Assembly: GCA_017430945.1 (NCBI GenBank)
Contig: JAFRMB010000182.1
Coordinates: 1 to 29,330 of the forward strand
Reading direction: 5' to 3'
DNA from: Clostridia bacterium
GTDB taxonomy: Bacteria > Bacillota_A > Clostridia > Christensenellales > Aristaeellaceae
DNA length: 29,330 bases
A model generated the notes under the pieces. The model was not told the origin of the DNA and did no database searches. It worked only from the letters and a program-made list of their open reading frames with translations. Below, in pieces: positions 14,271-22,609 of the stretch. Both the position numbers and the translations under genes were made by a program. The first letter of the stretch is position 1; the number at the start of each line of letters is the position of its first letter.

Positions 14271-14723
14271 TCAGGCGTTGAGAAGACTGTTCAGTCGGGC
14301 CAGCAGCGTCTCGACCGCTTCATTCGAACGCGCTATGATGAGAAGTGTATTGTCTCCGGCGATGGTACCCAATACCTCGTTCCACTTCATGGAGTCGATC
14401 GCCTCACCGGCCGCATTTGCGCTCGCTGTGAGCGTATTGATGACGACCAGATTATTGACGGCATCGACACTGACGACGGATTCTGCCAGGATCCGTGCGA
14501 ATCTGTCGTTCATGCCCTTTTCTGCGCGTTCAACGGTAGCGTATTTGTAACCGCCGTTTTCTGAAAGCACCTTGAGCAGTCTGAGTTCCTTTATATCACG
14601 GGAAACGGTCGCCTGCGTCACTTTGACGCCGCGGCGCTTGAGCTCCTCGGCGAGTTCTTCCTGTGTTTCTATATCCTTGCTTTCGATGATCTCAAGTATA
14701 AGGTTATGGCGCGCGCTCTTCAT
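14271..14723 (-). CDS. argR: Arginine repressor ArgR/AhrC
   Basis: A 150-residue regulator of normal length. The N-terminal winged helix contains TQEELAEELKRRG and the recognition segment TQATVSRDIKEL (36-47). The C-terminal hexamerisation and arginine-binding domain has the motif GTIAGDNT (119-126), matching the family's GTIAGDDT-type block. With arginine bound it represses arginine biosynthesis genes and activates catabolic ones. The start ATG at 14721-14723 has GGGAGG about 8 bases upstream; an 18-residue in-frame extension is unsupported. It lies 67 bases after nadK and 14 before recN, in the standard Firmicutes order. Confidence 0.96.
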   Translation of the reverse strand: MKSARHNLILEIIESKDIETQEELAEELKRRGVKVTQATVSRDIKELRLLKVLSENGGYKYATVERAEKGMNDRFARILAESVVSVDAVNNLVVINTLTASANAAGEAIDSMKWNEVLGTIAGDNTLLIIARSNEAVETLLARLNSLLNA

Positions 14724-14790
14724 TGTCGGTATCCTCCCGGTTCGAACGTCGTCGGGTATCAAACGCCAGGATTCCAAAGCAGATGCGGGT

Positions 14791-15642
14791 TCAATGCGTC
14801 CATTCAGAGAGCTTGTTGTGCAGCAGGCTGAAGTAACTGTGATCCTTAAGGCGCACGAATCTCGCCTGTTTGCCGGATCTGCGGATGGTTATCTGCCGGC
14901 TCTCGCCGGTCATGGATATGACTCTCCGCCCATCAAGGACCGCCTGTGCGCCGCCTCTGTCATCCAGAATGCGAACGGTGATACGGTGATCGGACGAGAT
15001 CACGACCGGTCTGGCGTTGAGCTTGTGAGGACAGATCGGCGTCAACACGAAGCACTCCAGTCCGGGCAGGACGATCGGGCCTCCGGCAGACAGAGAATAG
15101 GCCGTTGAGCCTGTTGCTGTAGCAACGATCAATCCGTCACCGGAGATGGAATCGATGAGAGACCCATCGGCTTCGTATTCGATCGACATGATCCGAACAG
15201 CCGGTGTCGCACGCGTGATGACGATGTCGTTCAAGGCAAAGTATCGCTCCGCGTCCAGACCTTCTATGCACAGAGTCGGGCGTATATCCAGTGTGTAATC
15301 CCGAGCAAGAACGCGTTTGATCAGATCGTCGTTCAGCTCGCTCGTCTCGATCTCCGTCAAAAAACCGAGCCTACCGAGATTTACGCCAAGTATCGGGATG
15401 TTATAAGGCATCGCATGGTCCAGCGCTGACAGGATCGTCCCGTCCCCGCCGAGCACGATCAGCAGATCACAATCCTCAAATGTATTAACATACATATTGG
15501 ATGTATCCATAGCCGTCGAGAGCTCATCGTTGACGCAGAGTTCCACGCCGCGCTCCATCAGCATATGGGCCAATCGACAGGCGACATCTGCGCCTTTTCG
15601 CTTGGTCGAATTCCAGTGGATCCCCACTCGGCTGATGGCCAT
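14791..15642 (-). CDS. nadK: NAD kinase
   Basis: A 283-residue ATP-NAD kinase, the enzyme that makes NADP. The catalytic and ATP-binding GGDG is at 65-68 (LIVLGGDGTILSA), followed by GVNLGRLGFLTE (86-97), LNDIVITRA with the Asn-Asp that binds NAD ribose, and the Gly-rich TATGSTAYSLSAGGPIV loop. The ATG at 15640-15642 is preceded by GAGGAG at a slightly long spacing of about 10 bases; longer in-frame readings run through the promoter and hairpin upstream. It is separated from tlyA by 148 bases containing a promoter and a terminator-like hairpin, so nadK-argR-recN may be expressed partly independently of the genes upstream. Confidence 0.95.
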   Translation of the reverse strand: MAISRVGIHWNSTKRKGADVACRLAHMLMERGVELCVNDELSTAMDTSNMYVNTFEDCDLLIVLGGDGTILSALDHAMPYNIPILGVNLGRLGFLTEIETSELNDDLIKRVLARDYTLDIRPTLCIEGLDAERYFALNDIVITRATPAVRIMSIEYEADGSLIDSISGDGLIVATATGSTAYSLSAGGPIVLPGLECFVLTPICPHKLNARPVVISSDHRITVRILDDRGGAQAVLDGRRVISMTGESRQITIRRSGKQARFVRLKDHSYFSLLHNKLSEWTH

Positions 15643-15682
15643 CCAAAGATCACTCCTCGGTGACTTTCCCGTGTTTTTCGCC

Positions 15683-15717
15683 AAATAAACAAAGCCAAAA
15701 CATGCATTTTGACTTTG
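15683..15717 (-). terminator. Terminator-like hairpin between tlyA and nadK, possible attenuator
   Basis: On the minus strand CAAAGTCAAAA (15707-15717) pairs with TTTTGGCTTTG (15690-15700; one wobble) around a 6-base loop TGCATG, followed by TTTATTT. It lies downstream of the promoter at 15769-15796 and 41 bases upstream of the nadK ATG. It could end transcripts from the asp23-tlyA block or control read-through into nadK-argR-recN. Confidence 0.55.
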
Positions 15718-15768
15718 CCGACATATACAGCGGTTCGTTCGGTCGGTCTTGTTGACTACTGTATATAC

Positions 15769-15796
15769 AATATACCATATGAGGCTTCGGTTACAA
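15769..15796 (-). promoter_or_regulatory. Internal promoter for nadK-argR-recN
   Basis: Minus strand TTGTAA (15791-15796, overlapping the tlyA stop), 16-base spacer, TATATT (15769-15774). Just downstream, TATATACAG (near 15762-15770) could pair with CTGTATATG (near 15722-15730), so the leader may be structured before the terminator-like hairpin. Confidence 0.5.
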
Positions 15797-16621
15797 GCCC
15801 CCTTTGAATGATTTAAAAAATTTGTCATAAGCTCGATCGATTGTGACGTCAATTGAATAATTAATCAAATTCGGATCGCAATCGTTCCCGGGCTTCAAAT
15901 GGATGAGGAACTCGATATTCCCCTCCGGTCCCCTGATCGGCGAATAGTCCAGGCCCGCGATCTGCCAGCCGATCGAAGGGATAAACCCGGCCATATCGCG
16001 CAGGACGTGCTCGTGGACGCTGCGTTCCCTGACGACCCCCTTTTCGCCCACGTCGTCCTTGTCGGCTTCGAACTGTGGCTTGACCAACGCCACGAATTCC
16101 CGATCGTCCCCTGCAAGCGTCGACAGCGCCGCCGGAAGCACCGCCCTGAGAGAAATGAATGATACATCCGTAGCGCCGAAAGAAGGCCTGGGATCAAAAT
16201 CCTCAGGCTTTATGAAGCGCGCGTTGGTACGCTCCCTGCACACCACGCGCGGATCGCTGCGCAGCCTGTAATCGAGCAGATTATAACCGACATCCACCGA
16301 ATAGACGGTACATGCGCCGGCACGAAGCATCACGTCGGTGAAACCGCCCGTGGAGGCGCCGACATCCACACAAACGCGGTCCTTCAGGTCGATCCCGAAC
16401 ACGTCGAGTGCCTTCTTCAGCTTATGTGCGCCGCGGCTGACATAAGCGTCCAGTTCACCGCGTACGCGAAGCAGTTCGCCGGGCTTCAGCATATCGCTGA
16501 TCCGCTCCACCTTTCTGTCCCCGGCCATCACTCTGCCTTCCATGATCAGAGCCCTCGCTAACTGCAGGGATTCCAGGCCCATATCCTCAAAGAGCGCCTC
16601 ATCGGCGCGGCGTTTTTTCAT
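15791..16621 (-). CDS. tlyA: TlyA-family rRNA 2'-O-methyltransferase
   Basis: A 276-residue protein with an N-terminal S4 RNA-binding domain (about residues 1-60, RRADEAL, LARALIMEGRV) and a C-terminal FtsJ/RrmJ-like methyltransferase. The SAM-binding motif VDVGASTGGFTD is at 85-96, followed by YSVDVG. TlyA enzymes methylate ribose 2'-OH groups of cytidines in 16S and/or 23S rRNA; some members were first called hemolysins, and a toxin role should not be assumed. The ATG at 16619-16621 overlaps the dxs stop (ATGA), showing tight coupling. In B. subtilis the orthologue (yqxC) holds the same place between dxs and argR. Confidence 0.94.
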   Translation of the reverse strand: MKKRRADEALFEDMGLESLQLARALIMEGRVMAGDRKVERISDMLKPGELLRVRGELDAYVSRGAHKLKKALDVFGIDLKDRVCVDVGASTGGFTDVMLRAGACTVYSVDVGYNLLDYRLRSDPRVVCRERTNARFIKPEDFDPRPSFGATDVSFISLRAVLPAALSTLAGDDREFVALVKPQFEADKDDVGEKGVVRERSVHEHVLRDMAGFIPSIGWQIAGLDYSPIRGPEGNIEFLIHLKPGNDCDPNLINYSIDVTIDRAYDKFFKSFKGGL

Positions 16622-18498
16622 CGTCCGGTCTCCTGGTAGCGCTGATAGCGCTCGAATATGCTGCGCGAGATCCCGACGGCACTCAGCCCGCACATCTCGA
16701 GCTGCTGCGCGACGGAAGCGTGTTTAATGAACCTGTCCGGTATCCCGAGTGACAGGACCGGTTTATTCACACCGGAGCGTGCCAGAAGATCCTGCACACC
16801 CTCGCCAAAGCCCCCTGACAAAACGTTTTCTTCAACGGTGACGATCAGCCTTGCTCGGCTCGCCTGTTCGACGAGCATACGCTCATCCATCGGCTTTACA
16901 AAACGGGCGTCGACGACGCCGGCACTCACTTGCTTGCCCATGAGCTCTATCGTGGCCTGCATGGCCGGCTGGACCATGCGCCCGACTGCGAAGATCATGA
17001 CATCCGTTCCGGTGCTGATGAGCTCCCATTCGCCGATGTCGAAATCCTGCTGCGCCTGGATGCCGGGTCCAAGGTCTTCACCGTTTCTCGGGTAGCGGAT
17101 CGCCATCGGTCCATCATGTTGAACGCTCAGCGAAACGAGTTTCTTAAGATCGCGCACATCTCTCGGCGCCGCGATCACCATATTGGGGATCGATCTCAAA
17201 TAGCTCAGGTCGAACATCCCCTGATGGGTCTCGCCATCCGCCCCTACGAGACCGGCGCGGTCGATGAGGAACGTGACGGGGAGTGCGTTTCGGCACACAT
17301 CCATGGCGATCTGGTCAAATGCGCGCTGCAGGAATGTCGAATAGATCGCGACATATGGCTTCATGCCCTGTGACGCCATGCCGGCTGCCATCGTCACGGC
17401 ATGCTCCTCGGCGATGCCGACGTCGAACATACGCTCAGGGTGATGTTCGCCAAATACTTCCATTCCCGTACCAGCGGACATAGCCGCCGTAACGACGCAC
17501 AGTCTTACATCGTTCTCTGCCATGTCAGACAGCTGACGCGCGATGATCTGGCCGAATGCGATACGGGAATCGTCCTTGCTCTCGCCGGATTCGACGTAGA
17601 ACGGAGCGACGCCGTGGAATACGTCCGGATGGTCTTCCGCCGGCTTGTAGCCGCGTCCTTTTTGCGTGACGACATGGATCATCTGCGGTTCAGCCGTGTC
17701 CCTTGCGCGCTTGAGTATGCGGATCAGGTGTTTCAGGTCGTGACCGTCGATGGGGCCGATGTAGTGGAAGCCAAGCGCCTCGAAAAACTGTCCGTCTACG
17801 AAGAGCGACTTGATCATGTCTCTGATCTTTTCAAGGAACCTGAACAGCGGCATGCCGACATGGGGTATCTTCTCCAGCCAGCGGCGTACGCCCCTCTTGA
17901 ATGCAAGGTAGGATTTCGACTGCCTCAGATGGGTCAGGTATCTGCTCATGGCGCCGACATTGCGAGCGATGGACATCTCGTTGTCGTTCAGTATGACGAT
18001 CATCCGAGTGTTGCTGTGCCCGGCGTCATTGAGCGCTTCGTAGCACATGCCCCCAGTCAAAGCGCCATCGCCTACCACGGCAACGACGTTGAAGGTGTCC
18101 CCCATGAGATCGCGCGTGCGCGCCATGCCGAGCGCCGCCGAGATCGACGTGGATGCATGCCCGGCGGTAAAGGCGTCGTAATCGCTCTCGGCAGCCTGAG
18201 GGAAGCCGCTAAGGCCGTTCTTTACGCGAAGCTTCTCAAACGCCTTGTATCGCCCGGTCAGCAGTTTGTGGGCATAGCACTGGTGCCCAACGTCAAAGAG
18301 CAGCTTGTCGTCAGGCGCGTCGAATACATAGTGCATGGCTATGGTCAGCTCCACTACGCCGAGATTCGAGGCCAGATGGCCGCCGCGCACAGAGACCACA
18401 TGGATGATCTCCCCGCGCAGTTCGTCGGCGAGCTGTCTCAACTGCTTCAGGTTCAATCGCTTGATATCCGAAGGATCGCGAATCTGCTCCAGAATCAT
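16618..18498 (-). CDS. dxs: 1-deoxy-D-xylulose-5-phosphate synthase
   Basis: A 626-residue thiamine diphosphate enzyme that condenses pyruvate and glyceraldehyde 3-phosphate in the first step of the MEP isoprenoid pathway. Visible motifs: HLASNLGVVELT (41-52) with the conserved His, the TPP/Mg-binding GDGALTGG (143-150) through NDNEMSI (171-177), and GIAEEHAVTMAAGMA with the catalytic Glu. Length and domain order are normal. I place the start at the ATG 18496-18498, which has GGAG 9 bases upstream; an in-frame TTG at 18511-18513 overlaps that site. It follows ispA by 18 bases and overlaps tlyA by 4. Confidence 0.97.
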   Translation of the reverse strand: MILEQIRDPSDIKRLNLKQLRQLADELRGEIIHVVSVRGGHLASNLGVVELTIAMHYVFDAPDDKLLFDVGHQCYAHKLLTGRYKAFEKLRVKNGLSGFPQAAESDYDAFTAGHASTSISAALGMARTRDLMGDTFNVVAVVGDGALTGGMCYEALNDAGHSNTRMIVILNDNEMSIARNVGAMSRYLTHLRQSKSYLAFKRGVRRWLEKIPHVGMPLFRFLEKIRDMIKSLFVDGQFFEALGFHYIGPIDGHDLKHLIRILKRARDTAEPQMIHVVTQKGRGYKPAEDHPDVFHGVAPFYVESGESKDDSRIAFGQIIARQLSDMAENDVRLCVVTAAMSAGTGMEVFGEHHPERMFDVGIAEEHAVTMAAGMASQGMKPYVAIYSTFLQRAFDQIAMDVCRNALPVTFLIDRAGLVGADGETHQGMFDLSYLRSIPNMVIAAPRDVRDLKKLVSLSVQHDGPMAIRYPRNGEDLGPGIQAQQDFDIGEWELISTGTDVMIFAVGRMVQPAMQATIELMGKQVSAGVVDARFVKPMDERMLVEQASRARLIVTVEENVLSGGFGEGVQDLLARSGVNKPVLSLGIPDRFIKHASVAQQLEMCGLSAVGISRSIFERYQRYQETGR

Positions 18499-18516
18499 TT
18501 CAAAATACTCCAATTG

Positions 18517-19422
18517 CTACTTCGTTCGGCTCACCATGGCATCCACGAGTTCTATGAAGAAGCCGGCACTTTGTCCGAAACGCGCCAGACTGTCCCTCGC
18601 CCGATCGTGAAGATCGGCTATGATCGCGCGCGTGCCATCGATGCCATATGCAGAGATACAGGTCAGTTTGCCGCTCTGCTTGTCTTTTCCGAGCGTCTTG
18701 CCCATCTTTGTCTGATCGCCGATCACATCCAGCAGGTCATCGGTCGCCTGGAAAAGCAAGCCGAAGGATTCAGCGTATTCGCTCAGCGCTTTCAAAGTAT
18801 CGTCATCCGCCCCGCACAGCCGTCCGCCTGCGCGCATGGCGCCGACGAACATGCAGGCTGTCTTCCCGTGATGGATGTACTTCAGCGCGTCGTCGTCTGC
18901 GATCTTTTCCTCTTCGCAGTAAAGGTCCATGACCTGGCCTGCGATCATGCCGGTCACGCCGGCAGCGTGAGCGATCTCACCGATCGCAAAGAGGCTGTCT
19001 GCTGCGCGATCCGGCCGCCTGGAAGCGGCCGCGAGCATCGTCTCGAAGGCGCAATTCAGCAGACCGTCTCCGGCCAATATCGCCTGTCCCTCTCCAAATA
19101 CGACATGATTCGTCGGCCGCCCACGTCGCATGGTATCGTTATCCATGCCGGGCAGGTCGTCGTGGATCAGCGAATAGGTGTGTATCATCTCGACGGCACA
19201 TGCAAAATCCAGCGCATAGTCCGGATCTCCTTCCAGGAGATCCACTGTGGCCAGAAGCATCGCAGGCCTCAGCCGTTTGCCGCCGGCACACAGGCTGTAA
19301 CGCATGCTTTTGCTCAAAAGCCAGGGCATTTCGCCGATGGTATATGCGCCTTCCGGGATCTGCGCAGGGATCTGTTCGAGGCGGGCATTGACGCGCGAGG
19401 CATAAGACGTGAGATCGTTCAT
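18517..19422 (-). CDS. ispA: Farnesyl/geranyl diphosphate synthase
   Basis: A 301-residue short-chain trans-prenyltransferase that extends DMAPP/GPP with IPP. The first aspartate-rich motif is DDLPGMD (88-94) preceded by Tyr-Ser-Leu-Ile-His; GGKRLRP (47-53) binds IPP; the second aspartate-rich motif is DDLLD (227-231). Residues at the -4 and -5 positions before the first motif (Ser and Leu-Ile-His context) fit a C15 product, but chain length cannot be fixed from this alone. The start ATG overlaps the xseB stop (ATGA, 19419-19422) and has AGGAGG 7 bases upstream. It sits in the usual place between xseB and dxs and supplies precursors for polyprenols and quinones. Confidence 0.95.
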   Translation of the reverse strand: MNDLTSYASRVNARLEQIPAQIPEGAYTIGEMPWLLSKSMRYSLCAGGKRLRPAMLLATVDLLEGDPDYALDFACAVEMIHTYSLIHDDLPGMDNDTMRRGRPTNHVVFGEGQAILAGDGLLNCAFETMLAAASRRPDRAADSLFAIGEIAHAAGVTGMIAGQVMDLYCEEEKIADDDALKYIHHGKTACMFVGAMRAGGRLCGADDDTLKALSEYAESFGLLFQATDDLLDVIGDQTKMGKTLGKDKQSGKLTCISAYGIDGTRAIIADLHDRARDSLARFGQSAGFFIELVDAMVSRTK

Positions 19423-19640
19423 TTCAGATCCTCCTGATCAACCTCTTGCTCGCCGTCCTCCATGAGCAGGCGTATCCGTCGATCACTTGCGTCCAGCAGG
19501 GCTTCAAGCTCCTTTTTCAGCTTCATGGCCTGCTCATAGGTCTTGAAGGAATCATCCAAAGACATCTGGCCGGATTCGAGCGACTGGACCAGCGCTTCCA
19601 GGGACTGCATGCCCTCTTCAAAAGAAATGTTCTTTTTCAT
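19419..19640 (-). CDS. xseB: Exodeoxyribonuclease VII small subunit
   Basis: A 73-residue protein. SFEEGMQSLEALVQSLESGQMSLDDSFKTYEQAM is the classic XseB helical hairpin. Several copies bind the C-terminal part of XseA to form exonuclease VII, which degrades single-stranded DNA from either end. AAGGAG stands upstream of the ATG. Overlaps of 4 bases with both xseA (upstream) and ispA (downstream) indicate translational coupling on both sides. The C-terminus is acidic (EDGEQEVDQEDLK). Confidence 0.96.
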   Translation of the reverse strand: MKKNISFEEGMQSLEALVQSLESGQMSLDDSFKTYEQAMKLKKELEALLDASDRRIRLLMEDGEQEVDQEDLK

Positions 19641-20857
19641 ACGGTTTCTCCTTCCGGCGAGATCGATTTGATGTCTGCTTCGAATGAACCGTCAGCCAGC
19701 CTTACATGCACGACCTCGCCGGCCTTCATCGCCGATACTGAACTGACGACACCGCCGTGTGCCTCTACGACAGCGTATCCGCGGTCGAGCACCGCGTCCG
19801 GATTCAATGTGCGCAGCGCCGTGACAGCATTCGACAATCGGTGGTGCGCGCGTTCGAGCGCAGCGGGCATCGCACGCTGAAGGCGCGTTTCCAATTGCTG
19901 GACCGACGCTCTTCGAGGCACGATGAACGCCTGCGCGGGCTGTTTCAGCGCCATCGATGCGCCGATCCTGTCGAGCTGCAGCTTGCGCACCTGCTGCTGG
20001 GAGGTCAACGCGTTGCCCAGGGCCGCGCACAATTTGTTCAATGAGCCCCGCAGTTCGCTCACGACCGGCACCGCCAGCTCCGCGGCGACTGAAGGCGTGG
20101 CCGCCCGCAGGTCTGCGACAAAATCAGCTATGGTAAAGTCTATCTCATGGCCCACGCAGGAGATCACCGGTATATGCGAGGCGGCAATGGCCCGCGCAAC
20201 GATCTCCTCATTGAACGCCCACAGGTCCTCGATGGATCCCCCGCCACGGCCGACCAGCAGGACATCTGCTTCGCCCTGTTTGTTCAAAAGCTCGATGGCG
20301 CGGACGATATCTGCAGCGGCTGATGCCCCCTGGACCGCACATGGCGCGACTACGATACCGACGCCAGGATCGCGACGGCGCGCTACCTGTATGATGTCGC
20401 GGATGGCCGCGCCGGTCCGGGATGTCGCCACGCCGATCACTCTTGGCAGCAGCGGGATGGTGCGCTTGCGTGCCTGATCGAACAGCCCCTCCGCGGACAG
20501 CTTCTTTTTCAGCGCTTCGAATTTCGCGAAAAGATCGCCCTGGCCGGCCTTTCGCATCGTATTGACATAGAGCTGATAGGCACCGTCTCTGACAAAAACC
20601 GATACCGATCCCCGGATCGTGACCTGCATGCCGTCAGCAGGCTGGAAGTCAAGGCTCATGGCATTCTGGCGGAACATCACGCACTGTATCCGAGCCGTTT
20701 CGTCCTTAAGGGAAAAATAGCGGTGTCCGCTCTGATGATGCTTATAGCCTGAGATCTCACCGGTGACCTCAAGGTTTCGAAGAAGAGGATCGCCCGCAAG
20801 GAGTTTGCGCGCGTATTCATTGAGCTCCGTTACGCTCAACGCGACAGCTTCGTACAT
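19637..20857 (-). CDS. xseA: Exodeoxyribonuclease VII large subunit
   Basis: A 406-residue catalytic subunit. Residues about 1-100 form an OB-fold DNA-binding domain (LEVTGEISGYKHHQSGHRYFSLKDE). The catalytic domain has TSRTGAAIRDIIQVARRRDP (about 148-167), GRGGGSIEDLWAFNEE (about 202-217) and VGHEIDFTIADFVADLRA, all hallmarks of XseA. The C-terminal region is a helical XseB-binding segment ending in a small domain with GYAVV. The ATG at 20855-20857 has GAGGTG upstream. nusB lies 90 bases upstream; that gap holds GC-rich self-complementary sequence but no gene. folD, which stands between nusB and xseA in B. subtilis, is absent here. Confidence 0.96.
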   Translation of the reverse strand: MYEAVALSVTELNEYARKLLAGDPLLRNLEVTGEISGYKHHQSGHRYFSLKDETARIQCVMFRQNAMSLDFQPADGMQVTIRGSVSVFVRDGAYQLYVNTMRKAGQGDLFAKFEALKKKLSAEGLFDQARKRTIPLLPRVIGVATSRTGAAIRDIIQVARRRDPGVGIVVAPCAVQGASAAADIVRAIELLNKQGEADVLLVGRGGGSIEDLWAFNEEIVARAIAASHIPVISCVGHEIDFTIADFVADLRAATPSVAAELAVPVVSELRGSLNKLCAALGNALTSQQQVRKLQLDRIGASMALKQPAQAFIVPRRASVQQLETRLQRAMPAALERAHHRLSNAVTALRTLNPDAVLDRGYAVVEAHGGVVSSVSAMKAGEVVHVRLADGSFEADIKSISPEGETV

Positions 20858-20947
20858 CCCTACACCTCATTCAGGCCTATATAGAAAGACTGCCCCGGCG
20901 CGCCCGGCGTCGGGCGTACAGGGGCCGTGCAGCGACTAGACGAGCCT

Positions 20948-21349
20948 TTATCGATCTTCCAGGCTTCTGGCGAGGTTTCCGAGCACACCGTTGATGAATG
21001 CGCCGGCCTTATCGGTCGAATAGAGATTCGCAAGCTCTACGGCCTCATTGACGACGATGCCCGTGCCGGTCTTCGTGTACATGAGTTCATATGCCGCAAG
21101 CCTCAGGATCGCCAGGTCGACGCGTGTCAAGCGATCCAGCGTCCAGCCGCGAACGAACGCGCCGAGCTTGGCGTCGATATCGGCGCAGTGCGTCTGGACG
21201 CCTTCGAGCATCGCATTCATATAGTCGGATTCTTCCTCGCCCGGAGCGATCTCCAACAATTCGATGCGCGTCTCATCACCGCCGTCTCCGCCCATCTCCC
21301 ATTCATAGATCAGCTTCATCGCATGCGCACGCGCAGTCCTTCTATCCAT
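20948..21349 (-). CDS. nusB: Transcription antitermination factor NusB
   Basis: A 133-residue all-helical protein. RRTARAHAMKLIYEWEM is the conserved first helix; LDRLTRVDLAILRLAAYELMY and VVNEAVELANLYSTDKAGAFINGVLGNLA are the diagnostic C-terminal blocks. With NusE/S10 it binds boxA RNA to support rRNA transcription antitermination. The ATG has only a poor AGAGG about 11 bases upstream. The 150 bases between nusB and amaP contain no convincing promoter or terminator, so nusB may be read from the asp23 promoter. Confidence 0.95.
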   Translation of the reverse strand: MDRRTARAHAMKLIYEWEMGGDGGDETRIELLEIAPGEEESDYMNAMLEGVQTHCADIDAKLGAFVRGWTLDRLTRVDLAILRLAAYELMYTKTGTGIVVNEAVELANLYSTDKAGAFINGVLGNLARSLEDR

Positions 21350-21499
21350 TATGCTTCAAACCTCTGCAATATTGCATTTGTCAGTGCGATCGCCCGGTGC
21401 ATGCGTCCGGATAGCGTGACCCGGGCGCAACAAAATCGGCCATTCCGCCTCAAGCATCGTCCCTGCAGTCGGCGGATGCCGTCATGCAGGCGAACGAGA

Positions 21500-22576
21500 T
21501 CAGGCTTCCTTTTCGAACGGGTCTTCTCCGAGGATATCATCATCACCGGAGCTGAATGCATTCGCCGTTTCGATCAAGCCCTCAGCTTCATCACCAGGCT
21601 CGATAGGTGTACCAGCATCGTTCCCGCTTGCTTCAACAGATTCGTCGGTTTCGATGTCAGGTGTGCGTTCGAGCGTCAGTCGGATAGGCTGAGGCCCGTC
21701 ACTGAGGATACGGTCGATGTCAAACGTCCCGGCGTCCTGCCCGTTCGTATCGGTCGCAGCAAACGCCTCAGGCGTCTCTTCAACGCCTCCAAATCCGGCA
21801 TCTTCGGAAGCGTCTGCCGCATCTGTCGTCTGATCGCCAGGATCTCCCTGCTCCTCTGGCTCATCCGCAGACCTGTCATACACATAAGCCTCATCAGTGT
21901 CAGGCGCATACGGCGCGGCAGGGATATCTTCTTCCGGGGCAACTGTGGCAGCTTGTACACCGACAGGCTGCGCATCGACGTGCCTCTTTTGGGATGCTCT
22001 GTCACGCCTCCTCAGCAGTCTCTTCTGCGGTTCCTCCGCATTCGCGACACTGTTGATGCTGATGGACACCGAGCGGACCGCCACACCGCAGTTCATTTCG
22101 ACGAACTGCCGTATGGCTCGCTGCATGTTCATCGTGATGGTCGGCACATGGCTGCCGTTGACGATGGTAGCCACGATGTTGATGATGATGGCGTCGTCGG
22201 CATTCTCGATGGAGATCTTCATATCGGATATGCCGTCGATGCTGTTGACGGACTGACGGACCATCTGCTCAATGGCGGAAACGGCGATGCGGACACGTCC
22301 GGTATCACTGGCGTCAACGGTGATGAAATCGCGTTCCTCGCGCTTGCCGCGATGGAAGATCACATATCCGAGAAGCGCGGACAGCAGCGTGTAGATGGCC
22401 AGCGCTGCGATGCCGATGACGGCGGCCTTCGTGCTGCCGAGCCTGCCGAGCGTACTGTCAAACAGACCCTTTATCAACTCAGGCTTGATGATATAAAACG
22501 CGAATGCGGCGCACGTCAACAGCGACAGCAGCCAATGAAAAAACATCAATACGCGTTTACCGGCTGTCAGTTTCAT
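21500..22576 (-). CDS. amaP: AmaP-like membrane anchor with Asp23 domain and long acidic tail
   Basis: A 358-residue protein. Two hydrophobic segments (about residues 8-30 and 48-72) form a membrane hairpin, followed by an Asp23/YqhY-type domain (about 78-190, with RIAVSAIEQMVRQSV and TITMNMQRAIRQFVE). From about residue 190 to the end the sequence is low-complexity and very acidic (Asp/Glu/Pro/Thr/Ala), ending FEKEA. In Staphylococcus aureus AmaP anchors the abundant Asp23 protein to the membrane; the Asp23-family gene 33 bases upstream supports the same pairing here. The ATG has GAGGAGGGG upstream. The roughly 170-residue acidic tail is well beyond the usual AmaP length and looks disordered. 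Confidence 0.85.
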   Translation of the reverse strand: MKLTAGKRVLMFFHWLLSLLTCAAFAFYIIKPELIKGLFDSTLGRLGSTKAAVIGIAALAIYTLLSALLGYVIFHRGKREERDFITVDASDTGRVRIAVSAIEQMVRQSVNSIDGISDMKISIENADDAIIINIVATIVNGSHVPTITMNMQRAIRQFVEMNCGVAVRSVSISINSVANAEEPQKRLLRRRDRASQKRHVDAQPVGVQAATVAPEEDIPAAPYAPDTDEAYVYDRSADEPEEQGDPGDQTTDAADASEDAGFGGVEETPEAFAATDTNGQDAGTFDIDRILSDGPQPIRLTLERTPDIETDESVEASGNDAGTPIEPGDEAEGLIETANAFSSGDDDILGEDPFEKEA

Positions 22577-22609
22577 GGTTATCCCCTCCTCAAGACCCGA
22601 AGAGCGGGA

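Noticed and set aside
15721..15745. LexA box controlling recN
   Set aside because: CGAAC-like words occur on the minus strand, but no paired GTTCG half-site at the right spacing is present.
15791..16621. Hemolysin toxin (TlyA)
   Set aside because: The protein has an S4 domain and FtsJ-type SAM site and sits in a housekeeping cluster, so rRNA methylation is the supported role.
17401..19437. A 678-codon open frame on the plus strand across dxs and ispA
   Set aside because: Antisense shadow of dxs and ispA, whose catalytic motifs are intact; no supporting start signals.
21349..21561. A 70-codon minus-strand frame ending TAATG at the nusB start
   Set aside because: It overlaps the end of amaP in another frame, has no ribosome site and no recognisable composition; the overlap with the nusB start looks fortuitous, though a short leader peptide is not strictly excluded.
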